Source: Clostridia bacterium (lineage in GTDB: Bacteria > Bacillota > Clostridia > Christensenellales > UBA1242). Taken from it: 32,707 nucleotides of DNA. Under the pieces are notes generated by a model, which saw nothing but the letters and a program-made list of their open reading frames with translations, ran no database searches and was not told the origin of the DNA. Each line of letters starts with the position of its first letter. Positions within the stretch are counted from its first letter, which is position 1. The DNA lies in the NCBI GenBank assembly GCA_017501645.1, contig JAFVWN010000044.1, positions 1 through 32,707 on the forward strand, written 5' to 3'. Of this stretch, positions 1 through 7,054 are shown one piece after another. The position numbers and the translations under genes were made by a program.

Positions 1-84
1 AAATTATTAAAATTATATCTATATTAATTAAGAAAGATAAAAAATAGGGGGTTGGTATCTCTTTTTTTATATTATTAAATAAAA

Positions 85-100
85 TGTTTCATGTGAAACA
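85..100 (+). promoter_or_regulatory. parS: parS-like ParB/Spo0J binding site 1
   Basis: TGTTTCATGTGAAACA differs at one central position from the widely conserved bacterial parS palindrome TGTTTCACGTGAAACA. ParB binds parS, spreads on flanking DNA and loads condensin, which organises and segregates the origin region. An identical copy lies at 307-322 and a 14-bp core match at 1531-1546. The clustering supports a real parS array. Confidence 0.88.
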
Positions 101-306
101 TTTTTGCTGTAGTTATTGATTGTGGGGCTATAATATAATAATAACAACAAAAAATCTGTTTTTAATTAGTTATTGCTTTTATAACGAGAAATAGTTGTAA
201 AAATAAAGAAAACTATTCTTTTTTATATATTATTTATGTATATTCGTTAATTTGTTAAGGATAGAATAATATAGAATGGTAAAATAATCAATAAAAAACT
301 AAAAAA

Positions 307-322
307 TGTTTCATGTGAAACA
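307..322 (+). promoter_or_regulatory. parS: parS-like ParB/Spo0J binding site 2
   Basis: Sequence and orientation are identical to site 1 (TGTTTCATGTGAAACA), 222 bp away. It lies immediately downstream of the 3' end of leftward cvpA, next to its terminator. Two identical 16-mers this close are not expected by chance in such AT-rich DNA. Confidence 0.88.
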
Positions 323-324
323 AA

Positions 325-350
325 AAAAGATATCAATTAAGATATCTTTT
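325..350 (-). terminator. Rho-independent terminator of cvpA
   Basis: AAAAGATATC (325-334) pairs with GATATCTTTT (341-350) around a 6-nt loop. Read leftward, the stem is followed by a run of T. It touches the cvpA stop codon. The T-rich sequence on the other side would also allow rightward termination. Confidence 0.7.
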
Positions 351-1093
351 TATTTTTTTATTACAGATGTTAATTGTTCTAGTGTGATATACTTGTCTAC
401 CAGTAGGTTTACATTGGAGTATATCCAATTTGACATTTGAGACTGTGATATATACTTAAATACAGGTTCTAGTACACCATCTTCTTTAAAGAAGGATAAT
501 ACAGCAAACAAACCTATAACAACTAAAGCTCCTTTTATTATACCAAAGAATACTCCAAGAATTCTGTCTGTTATACGAATACCTTCAACTTCTTTTGCTT
601 TTGTTGATAATTTACTAAGCAAGAATAGGATAAGGTATATTAATAAGAATATAATAACAAAACATATTATTAAAGAGAAGAAAGAACCAAAAGATTTTGA
701 AAGTATATCATTGAGAGTTAATGAGGTTTTACCTTCTATAGCAGAAGCTTTAATATCCAAAAAGTTTGTAAACAGCTTTTTGAAAGGAAAGTTTGATTCG
801 TTAAGAGTGGATGATATATGGTCAGCTATTTGTGAATTTGACATACCAACCAGATTTGTATTAAATCCGTTACTTAGTGAAGATAATTTATTTTCAAATG
901 CATTAGTTAGAGCTCCTTCTAATCTAAACCATGAATTAATTAAGTTTGTGACAGGTCTTGTAAGAAGTAATGCTATCGTGAAGTTAATAAATGCACTAAA
1001 CATAGAGATTATTGAAAACATAAAACCTCTCCAAAACCCTATGGTAATGAAGATAAGCATTATTATAAGTATTGCAATATCAATCCAGTTCAT
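350..1093 (-). CDS. cvpA: CvpA family membrane protein
   Basis: This 247-residue protein looks like the CvpA family of small integral membrane proteins, named for colicin V production but of general, poorly defined envelope function. Four hydrophobic segments are visible: about residues 4-24 (ending in a GFWRGF motif typical of the family), 28-49, 134-162 and 178-202. A polar, probably external region of about 85 residues separates the second and third. The GFWRGF motif and the late IKGALVVIGL segment are the family hallmarks I rely on. The ATG start is preceded by AGAGGTG at good spacing. It is transcribed away from yyaC across a 187-bp divergent region and ends in a terminator beside a parS-like site. 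The family call is solid; the biochemical role is unknown. Confidence 0.85.
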   Translation of the reverse strand: MNWIDIAILIIMLIFITIGFWRGFMFSIISMFSAFINFTIALLLTRPVTNLINSWFRLEGALTNAFENKLSSLSNGFNTNLVGMSNSQIADHISSTLNESNFPFKKLFTNFLDIKASAIEGKTSLTLNDILSKSFGSFFSLIICFVIIFLLIYLILFLLSKLSTKAKEVEGIRITDRILGVFFGIIKGALVVIGLFAVLSFFKEDGVLEPVFKYISQSQMSNWIYSNVNLLVDKYITLEQLTSVIKK

Positions 1094-1280
1094 AACACCT
1101 CTATATCAAACATATGTTTAATAAAATAGTATATTTTTTATTATTAAATTTATTATATAATGTTTTTGAATGTAAAGTAAAGTAATTATATAAAGTTTGA
1201 TATATATTTATCTTATTTTTATTTAATTTTGCATTTTTTTTGTTTAATTAATTATTGCTTGTAAAATATTAATTATAAGT

Positions 1281-1781
1281 ATGTTTAATAAAGTATATGA
1301 TAGTCTCGTAAAAATCTCTATAATGAAAAAACTGGAAACAATAGGTAGGGTTTCACAAGAAAGTGAAATAGTTTTTTTATGTATAGGAAATCCTAAAGTT
1401 TGGTATGACAGCTTTGGACCAATGTTTGGAAGCTTTTTAAAAAGTATAAATATAAAAACTTTTGTTTATGGAGATATTGATAATCCTATAACAATTAATA
1501 ATATTGATATGTATATTAGTGCGGTTAAAAAGTTTCATGTGAAACCATTTATTATTGTTATTGATGTTTCTCTATCAAATGGTGGGTGCAATGGGGTTAA
1601 AATCGTTAATTCAGGGCTTAATATTGGTTTTTTAAGTAATAAATCAATATATGTTGGAGATATGGCAATAACTTATGTTTTTGACGCTAAAAACATTAAA
1701 AAAGAAAACAGAAAGAATATGATAGTAAAAATTAAAGAGGTTTCTTTTTTATTAAAGGAAGTTTTAGAAAATAAAAGATAA
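1281..1781 (+). CDS. yyaC: YyaC-type spore protease-like protein (DUF1256)
   Basis: The 166-residue protein matches the YyaC/DUF1256 family, related in fold to the germination protease GPR and restricted to endospore-forming Firmicutes. Recognisable family blocks are the FLCIGNP stretch near residue 32, SFGPMFG near 45, VYGDIDNP near 62 and the FIIVIDVSLSNG segment near 90. The usual GD-S-GP acid pattern is shifted: the region reads YDSFGP, retaining D, S and G. In Bacillus subtilis yyaC lies next to spo0J-soj and is expressed in the forespore; here parS-like sites surround and enter the gene, consistent with that location. No Shine-Dalgarno precedes ATG 1281, so the start is uncertain; a second in-frame ATG is at 1323. 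Confidence 0.8.
   Translation: MFNKVYDSLVKISIMKKLETIGRVSQESEIVFLCIGNPKVWYDSFGPMFGSFLKSINIKTFVYGDIDNPITINNIDMYISAVKKFHVKPFIIVIDVSLSNGGCNGVKIVNSGLNIGFLSNKSIYVGDMAITYVFDAKNIKKENRKNMIVKIKEVSFLLKEVLENKR
1531..1546 (+). promoter_or_regulatory. parS: parS-like site 3, inside yyaC
   Basis: AGTTTCATGTGAAACC keeps the 14-bp core of sites 1 and 2 and differs only at the two outermost bases. It lies in frame in the yyaC coding sequence (K-F-H-V-K-P), much as parS sites lie within spo0J and nearby coding regions in Bacillus. All three sites share the same CATG centre and orientation. Confidence 0.8.
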
Positions 1782-1931
1782 GTTTTTAACATTTTTATTT
1801 AAGTTGTTCGATTTTTGTGCATAAATTAGTTTTATAATTTATTAATTGTGTTGGAATTGCAAACTGTTTTGGTTATAATTTTCAAAATATTAAAGAGTTT
1901 TGTAAATCAATTGATATAATTTGATAAATAT

Positions 1932-1947
1932 GTTAATATATATTAAC
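1932..1947. promoter_or_regulatory. Perfect 16-bp palindrome upstream of ftsH
   Basis: GTTAATATATATTAAC is a perfect inverted repeat 44 bp before the ftsH start codon, in the 209-bp yyaC-ftsH gap. It could be a dimeric repressor operator, but AT-rich palindromes arise easily by chance and no second copy was seen. I could not place a convincing ftsH promoter in the same gap. Confidence 0.25.
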
Positions 1948-1990
1948 TATTATATAGTGTATATTGTGTATAATTTCAAGGAGGTTTACT

Positions 1991-4177
1991 TTGGAAAACG
2001 AGAATAGAGAACAAAATGGACAAAAGCCAACAGCTCCAAAGCAAAAAACAAATATTTTTAAATGGGTAATGTTTTTGTCTTTAGTATTAATACTTAGTTT
2101 TTTAATGGGGTGGTGGATTAATTCTGGACCTCAAGGAAAACAAATTAGTGATACCAAATTTTCTACAATGCTTAATAACGAGCAAATAGTTGCTGTAGAA
2201 ATAAGTAATAAAAAAATTCAAATTAAAGGAAAAGATGGTAAGTATTACTGGTTTTATAATCGCTCAGATGCACATGAAGAGAACATTAGGCTTGAAATCA
2301 GGGAATATAATGAAGATATAACAGCAGAAAACAATAAGCCTGAAAATAAAGCGAATCCTGAGTATCAACCAAAACCTTTAATTAAAACAACTTTAGGCTC
2401 AACAACTACTATAAACATAATGAATATTCTATATCCACTCTTCTGGGTATTGGCACTTGGTGGTCTTATCTTTATAACATTAAGACAATTAAAAGGTGCT
2501 AATAGTAAAGGAATGGAGTTTACTAAAAATAGAGCAAGAGTTTCACAAAGTAAGGTGAAATTTGATAAAGTTGCTGGCGCAGATGAAGAAAAACAAGAAT
2601 TGGAAGAAATTATTCAATTCTTAAAAGACCCAGATAAGTTTACAAGAATAGGCGCAAGAATTCCTAAGGGGGTTTTACTTGTTGGTCCTCCAGGAACAGG
2701 AAAAACTTTACTTGCAAGAGCGGTTGCTGGAGAAGCAAATGTTCCTTTCTTTACAATTAGTGGTTCTGATTTTATGGAATTATATGTTGGTGTTGGTGCT
2801 TCAAGAGTAAGAGATTTATTTGAAAATGCGAAAAAAGCAAAACCTTGTATAGTATTTATTGATGAAATTGATGCTGTTGGTAGACAAAGAGGTACTGGAC
2901 TTGGTGGAGGAAATGATGAAAGAGAACAAACTCTTAACCAACTTCTTGTTCAAATGGATGGTTTTGAACAAAATGAAGGCATTATCGTTATGGCTGCAAC
3001 AAATAGAGTTGACATTCTTGACCCAGCTTTAACAAGACCTGGTCGTTTTGATAGACAAATTTATATCAGTGCACCTGATGTAAAGGGAAGAGAAGAAATT
3101 CTTAGAGTACACGCAGAAGGAAAACCTTTAGCAAAGAATGTAAAATTAAAAGAAATAGCAAGAGTCACTAGTGGCTTCACTGGTGCTGATTTGGAAAACT
3201 TATTAAACGAAGCGGCAATACTTGCAGCTAGAAATAATAAAGAAAAAATTTCAAATGAAGATATTAACAATGCTATTGTAAAAGTTACAATGGGTCCTCA
3301 AAAGAGGTCTAGAGTTGTAACAGAAAAAGACAAAAAGATAACTGCTTATCACGAGTCTGGCCACGCAGTTGTAGAAAAATGTATCAAAACAAGCAATCCT
3401 GTTCACGAGGTATCAATTATACAGCGTGGTGGTGCCGCTGGATACACTATGACAAGACCAGAAAATGATGAAAGCTTTATGACAAGACAAAAACTTATTG
3501 ACACTATATCAATGATGCTTGGTGGAAGATGTGCAGAAAAAATATTCCTTGATGATATTACAACCGGTGCTTCGAGTGATATTAGTAGAGCGACAAGTTT
3601 GGCTAGAAAAATGGTTACAGAGTGGGGTATGAGTGACACTATTGGTTTAATAAACTATGGTAGTGAAAATGAGTATTTCCTTGGTAGAGATTATCAAAGT
3701 AGAGCAAGTTATAGTGAAAAAGAAGCTGCTGTAATTGACGCAGAAATCAAGAAGATAATTGATGAATGCCATAAACAAGCAATGGAAATTCTAAATTCAC
3801 ATAAAGAACATATTGAAGTTATGGTCAAGGTTCTTTTAGAGAAAGAAACTATTTACTCTGATGAAGTAGATATGATAATGAAAGGTGCTTCTGCAGAAGA
3901 AGTTATTAATTTTATTGAAGATAAGGCAAAAGCTAAAACAAAGGAAGAAAAAGAAGAAAAGAAAGCAGAAGAAAAAGTTGCTGAAGCTCAACTTCCTAAA
4001 GCTGGAGATTATGTTGATGAATTGATCAAGAATGCAGAAAAAAGGGCTGAGGAAAAGAAAAAGGAAGAGGTTGAACTTGAGAAAAAAGAGGAACAACCTA
4101 AAGATAAAGAAAAGAAAAAAGAAGAATCTTCTCAAAAAAACAATAAAAAAACAGATGACACAGACACGCAGAAATAA
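1991..4177 (+). CDS. ftsH: ATP-dependent zinc metalloprotease FtsH
   Basis: This membrane-anchored hexameric AAA+ protease degrades misassembled membrane proteins and unstable regulators. The best start is TTG 1991, six bases after AAGGAGG, giving 728 residues; a further in-frame TTG at 1964 has no ribosome site. Two membrane segments flank an external domain (about residues 24-42 and 145-165). The AAA domain has Walker A GPPGTGKT (232-239), Walker B ending D291-E292 and a second region of homology ending RPGRFDR. The protease domain has the zinc site HESGH (454-458), with D530 in ASSDI as the third ligand. After about residue 640 comes a tail of roughly 90 residues almost wholly made of Lys, Glu, Asp and Gln, longer than in Bacillus FtsH. 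A small lipoprotein gene follows after 21 bp, probably co-transcribed. Confidence 0.97.
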   Translation: MENENREQNGQKPTAPKQKTNIFKWVMFLSLVLILSFLMGWWINSGPQGKQISDTKFSTMLNNEQIVAVEISNKKIQIKGKDGKYYWFYNRSDAHEENIRLEIREYNEDITAENNKPENKANPEYQPKPLIKTTLGSTTTINIMNILYPLFWVLALGGLIFITLRQLKGANSKGMEFTKNRARVSQSKVKFDKVAGADEEKQELEEIIQFLKDPDKFTRIGARIPKGVLLVGPPGTGKTLLARAVAGEANVPFFTISGSDFMELYVGVGASRVRDLFENAKKAKPCIVFIDEIDAVGRQRGTGLGGGNDEREQTLNQLLVQMDGFEQNEGIIVMAATNRVDILDPALTRPGRFDRQIYISAPDVKGREEILRVHAEGKPLAKNVKLKEIARVTSGFTGADLENLLNEAAILAARNNKEKISNEDINNAIVKVTMGPQKRSRVVTEKDKKITAYHESGHAVVEKCIKTSNPVHEVSIIQRGGAAGYTMTRPENDESFMTRQKLIDTISMMLGGRCAEKIFLDDITTGASSDISRATSLARKMVTEWGMSDTIGLINYGSENEYFLGRDYQSRASYSEKEAAVIDAEIKKIIDECHKQAMEILNSHKEHIEVMVKVLLEKETIYSDEVDMIMKGASAEEVINFIEDKAKAKTKEEKEEKKAEEKVAEAQLPKAGDYVDELIKNAEKRAEEKKKEEVELEKKEEQPKDKEKKKEESSQKNNKKTDDTDTQK

Positions 4178-4198
4178 TTAAAAAAGGAATTAATACTT

Positions 4199-4768
4199 AT
4201 GACAATAAAGAAATTTAGCATTTTTACATCAATCATTGTAGCAATTGTTCTTATAACAACTATTGTTTTAAGCTGTGTTAAGGTTGATAATGGTTTAGCT
4301 GTTGCAGAGCCAAGTAAGATTGTTGTTTATAAAGAAAGTTCAACAGGCCTTGAATTATCTATGGATAAAAGACCAAAAGATTTTAAGAAAGCAAATAATT
4401 ATTATGAAGAAATGACAAACCTTAGCATCATTGACCATATGTTAAATGGTAGAAAAATAAAAGATATGCCAGGACAGGATGTTGATGGTGATAAAGGTAC
4501 TTGGAAAGAATCTTATAAGACAAGTGGATATTGTATAGAATTAATATTTGACGAGGAACAATCAATTGTTGTTAATTGTGATGGGGATACAAAAGTTATT
4601 GAATTTTATGGTTTAATAATGCAAGTTACAAAGACAACTTTAGGGGAAGAAACTGCAATATATTTCTCTACATCTACAGGCTCAAGCAAGAGTTATAGCG
4701 GAAAGCCAATTCTTGTTGCCTCAAAACAAAATAAACTTTATAAATTTATTGACAGTTTAAACTTTTAA
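4199..4768 (+). CDS. Putative lipoprotein, unknown function
   Basis: I do not recognise this 189-residue protein. A positively charged start (MTIKKF) is followed by a hydrophobic stretch to about residue 25, ending V-L-S-C26, a weak but acceptable lipobox, so it is probably a lipoprotein anchored outside the membrane. The remainder is soluble, mixed alpha/beta by eye, with a Cys at 112 in a GYCIELIF stretch and another in NCDGDTK. The start has AAGGA eleven bases upstream. It lies 21 bp after ftsH and before a strong terminator, so it should share the ftsH transcript; a role in envelope quality control would be only a guess. Confidence 0.75.
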   Translation: MTIKKFSIFTSIIVAIVLITTIVLSCVKVDNGLAVAEPSKIVVYKESSTGLELSMDKRPKDFKKANNYYEEMTNLSIIDHMLNGRKIKDMPGQDVDGDKGTWKESYKTSGYCIELIFDEEQSIVVNCDGDTKVIEFYGLIMQVTKTTLGEETAIYFSTSTGSSKSYSGKPILVASKQNKLYKFIDSLNF

Positions 4769-4771
4769 ATA

Positions 4772-4827
4772 AAAAAGCACTTGATATGAATATCCTTTAG
4801 GATACTTCAAATCAAGTGTTTTTATTT
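4772..4827. terminator. Bidirectional terminator between the ftsH unit and ychF
   Basis: CACTTGAT and ATCAAGTG form an outer 8-bp stem. TATCC and GGATA form an inner stem around TTTA. A-runs lie on the left and T-runs on the right. It separates two convergent transcripts, so it can serve both. Confidence 0.85.
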
Positions 4828-4834
4828 TGTTTAA

Positions 4835-5932
4835 TTATACATTAAATCTAAAGAGCATTACATCTCCGTCTTCAACAACATACTCTTTTCCTTCAACACG
4901 AACCTTGCCTTTTTCTTTAGCACTTACATAACCACCGCATTCAACAAGTGTCTCGTATGAAACAACTTCGGCACGAATAAAACCTTTTTCAAAATCGCTG
5001 TGGATTTTTCCTGCGGCTTCAGGAGCTTTTGCACCTTTAGTAACAGTCCAAGCACGAACTTCTTTTTCTCCGGCAGTGAGGAAAGAGATTTGACCAAGAA
5101 GGCGATAACCAATCTTGATAATTCGGTCGAGACCGCTTTCTTTTAAGCCTAAGTCTTCGAGGAATAAAGCTCTTTCGTCTTCTTCAAGTTCAGTTAATTC
5201 TTGTTCAACCTTTGCACTAATGACTAAAACTTCAGCATTTTCATTTTTGGCATATTCTTTTACTTTTACAACATTATCAATTGAGTCTTCGTCTTTCGCT
5301 ATATCAGCCTCTGCAATATTACAAGCATAAATAACTGGTTTTGTTGTAATTAAGAATAGAGAATCTACAAAAACTTGTTCATCTTTGTTTAAGGAAACAA
5401 GTCTTGCAGGTTGACCTTTATCGAGTTTTTCTTGAAGTTTTTTAAGAACTGCCAATTCAAAAGAGGCTTCTTTATCACCTTGTTTAACTCTTTTTTCTGC
5501 TTTTTCAATTCTTGTAACGACAGCGTCAAGGTCAGCAAGTGATAATTCCAAGTTGATTGTTTCAATATCACGAATCGGGTCAATTGAACCCTCAACATGG
5601 GTGATATTAGCATCTTCAAAACATCTTACCACATGAACAATTGCTTCACATTCTCTTATTGAAGCTAAGAATCTATTACCTAAACCTTCACCTCTTGAAG
5701 CTCCTTTTACAAGACCTGCAATGTCTACGAATTTTAATGAAGCGTGAGTGATTTTTTTTGTATTATACATTTTACCTAAAACATCAAGCCTTTCGTCAGG
5801 AACTGCAACTATTCCAACATTTGGTTCTATTGTACAGAAAGGATAGTTTGCACTTTCAGCTCCGGCTTTTGTTATTGCGTTGAATAAAGTACTTTTTCCT
5901 ACATTAGGAAGTCCAACTACACCAAGTTCCAT
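4835..5932 (-). CDS. ychF: Redox-regulated ATPase/GTPase YchF (OLA1 family)
   Basis: YchF is a ribosome-associated P-loop NTPase of the Obg family that prefers ATP and is linked to stress and translation control. From ATG 5932 (AGGAGG seven bases upstream) it has 365 residues, the normal length; an in-frame codon 33 bp earlier has no ribosome site. Visible features are the P-loop GLPNVGKS (residues 7-14), DIAGLVKGAS as the switch II region, NIAE in place of the GTPase NKxD motif (the known reason YchF favours ATP), a coiled-coil stretch around residues 130-170, and the C-terminal TGS domain ending KEYVVEDGDVMLFRF. It is transcribed leftward, divergent from uppP, and meets the ftsH unit at a shared terminator. 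Confidence 0.97.
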   Translation of the reverse strand: MELGVVGLPNVGKSTLFNAITKAGAESANYPFCTIEPNVGIVAVPDERLDVLGKMYNTKKITHASLKFVDIAGLVKGASRGEGLGNRFLASIRECEAIVHVVRCFEDANITHVEGSIDPIRDIETINLELSLADLDAVVTRIEKAEKRVKQGDKEASFELAVLKKLQEKLDKGQPARLVSLNKDEQVFVDSLFLITTKPVIYACNIAEADIAKDEDSIDNVVKVKEYAKNENAEVLVISAKVEQELTELEEDERALFLEDLGLKESGLDRIIKIGYRLLGQISFLTAGEKEVRAWTVTKGAKAPEAAGKIHSDFEKGFIRAEVVSYETLVECGGYVSAKEKGKVRVEGKEYVVEDGDVMLFRFNV

Positions 5933-6040
5933 AATTTCCTCCTTACTAAAGGGTATTATACACAAAAAAACAAAAAAAATAAAGTGTTATTGATATAAAT
6001 TTTTTCTGTTTGCATAAAATTAATCAAGAGGTTTTGTTTT

Positions 6041-6826
6041 ATGAGCATTATTATAGCTTTATTTTTAGGGTTAATTCAAGGGTTGACCGAATTTTTACCG
6101 ATATCAAGTAGTGGTCATTTGATGTTGTTTGAAGGATTATTAGGTTTAAAAGGAAGTAATATTTTTTTTAATTTAATTTTACATTTTGCAACTTTGCTTG
6201 CTGTAGTAATTGTTTTTTGGAAGGATGTTATAGAACTGATTAAGCACCCTTTTGGTGAGAAAATGAGAAAAATAGTAGTTGCTACAATACCTACAGTTAT
6301 TCTTGCGTTAATAGTAAAATTTGCAATAGATGAGTTTACAATGGTTGTATTTCTAGGCTATGGTTTTTTAGTTTCAGCGGTGGTTATATTTACAACATTT
6401 ATGTTGCAAAAAAAACAAAACCTACTTATTAACAAAAATATAAGTTATAAACAATCTTTTATTATAGGTTTAGTACAGGGATTTGCTGTGCTTCCGGGAA
6501 TATCTAGGTCTGGAAGTACAATATGTGCAGGGTTACTGCAAGGTGTAGATAGGGAAGAATGTGCGAAGTTTAGTTTTTTAATCAGTATACCTGTGATATT
6601 GGGTGGTGTTATATTTGAAACAGCAGATGGCTTTTTAAATGGATTTGGGAATGTTTTAGCACTTCCGTCAATTATTGGTTTTTTAGTGGCTTTTATTGTT
6701 GCGTTGTTTACAATAAAACTAATGATGAGAGTTGTAAAAAAAGGTAATTGGTTGATATTTGCTATATATTTATTTGTGTTGGCGGGTTTTGTTTTGCTAA
6801 ATCAATATGTATTATGCCTATTTTAA
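6041..6826 (+). CDS. uppP: Undecaprenyl-diphosphatase UppP (BacA family)
   Basis: UppP removes a phosphate from undecaprenyl pyrophosphate at the outer membrane face, recycling the lipid carrier for peptidoglycan and wall polymers. The 261-residue protein is highly hydrophobic, with about eight membrane segments, and carries both family signatures: QGLTEFLPISSSGH at residues 13-26, with catalytic E17 and H26, and PGISRSGST at 152-160, with R156. Length is typical. The ATG has AAGAGG ten bases upstream. The 108-bp gap to divergent ychF should contain both promoters. No terminator was seen after it, so some readthrough into the small peptide gene at 6889 is possible. Confidence 0.96.
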   Translation: MSIIIALFLGLIQGLTEFLPISSSGHLMLFEGLLGLKGSNIFFNLILHFATLLAVVIVFWKDVIELIKHPFGEKMRKIVVATIPTVILALIVKFAIDEFTMVVFLGYGFLVSAVVIFTTFMLQKKQNLLINKNISYKQSFIIGLVQGFAVLPGISRSGSTICAGLLQGVDREECAKFSFLISIPVILGGVIFETADGFLNGFGNVLALPSIIGFLVAFIVALFTIKLMMRVVKKGNWLIFAIYLFVLAGFVLLNQYVLCLF

Positions 6827-6831
6827 AAAAT

Positions 6832-6860
6832 GAATAATTTGTCAGTTTTTGCGCATACTA
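6832..6860 (+). promoter_or_regulatory. Sigma-G-like promoter candidate for the 41-aa peptide
   Basis: GAATA (6832-6836) and CATACTA (6854-6860), 17 bp apart, fit the Bacillus forespore sigma-G pattern GHATR / CATnHTA, one base shorter than the usual 18-bp spacer. The predicted start lies about ten bases before the AAAGGAG ribosome site at 6875. No good TTGACA/TATAAT pair was seen here. In AT-rich DNA such matches occur by chance. Confidence 0.35.
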
Positions 6861-6888
6861 TTACTAGAAAAAATAAAGGAGAAAAACA

Positions 6889-7014
6889 ATGAGAAGTAAA
6901 CAAAAAGAAAACAAGACAAAAAATTGTACTTCTTCAACTACTGATAGCACTAGTGATTGTGGTAGAAAAACTACAAAAACAAAATCTTGTGCTGGCGGTA
7001 AAAGATGTAAGTAA
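6889..7014 (+). CDS. Small basic cysteine-containing peptide (41 aa)
   Basis: This short reading frame is supported by AAAGGAG seven bases before ATG 6889 and a terminator directly after its TAA. The 41-residue product is very basic (ten Lys, three Arg), rich in Ser and Thr (fourteen together), and has four cysteines at 13, 24, 34 and 40, but no aromatic residue and only hydrophilic segments. It is not a membrane peptide. The spacing of Cys might bind metal or form disulfides; it does not match a family I know, and it differs from the SCIFF peptides that accompany radical-SAM maturases. An upstream sigma-G-like promoter hints at expression in the forespore, as for small spore proteins, but this is inference. 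Confidence 0.65.
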   Translation: MRSKQKENKTKNCTSSTTDSTSDCGRKTTKTKSCAGGKRCK

Positions 7015-7020
7015 TCAAAA

Positions 7021-7050
7021 AAAGAAAGCAAATTTTGCTTTCTTTTTTCT
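7021..7050. terminator. Bidirectional terminator
   Basis: AAAGAAAGC (7021-7029) pairs with GCTTTCTTT (7037-7045) around a 7-nt loop, with a T-run to the right and an A-run to the left. It ends the 41-aa gene and can also end the leftward ABC gene, whose stop is at 7055. Confidence 0.8.
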
Positions 7051-7054
7051 TTGT

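Larger units (their letters stand above)
1..349. other. Gene-free left edge with two parS-like sites
   Basis: This AT-rich stretch has no credible coding region. It holds two identical 16-bp parS-like sites (85-100 and 307-322) and the terminator of the leftward cvpA gene (325-350). I looked for DnaA boxes (TTATCCACA type) and saw none, so I do not call an origin here. Any gene to the left lies outside the window. Confidence 0.7.

Noticed and set aside
1..349. Possible replication origin (oriC) in the AT-rich left edge
   Set aside because: No DnaA-box cluster seen; only parS-like sites, which surround but do not define the origin.
711..1121. 136-codon open frame on the plus strand opposite cvpA
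   Set aside because: It is an antisense shadow of the hydrophobic cvpA gene, with no ribosome site and no family features.
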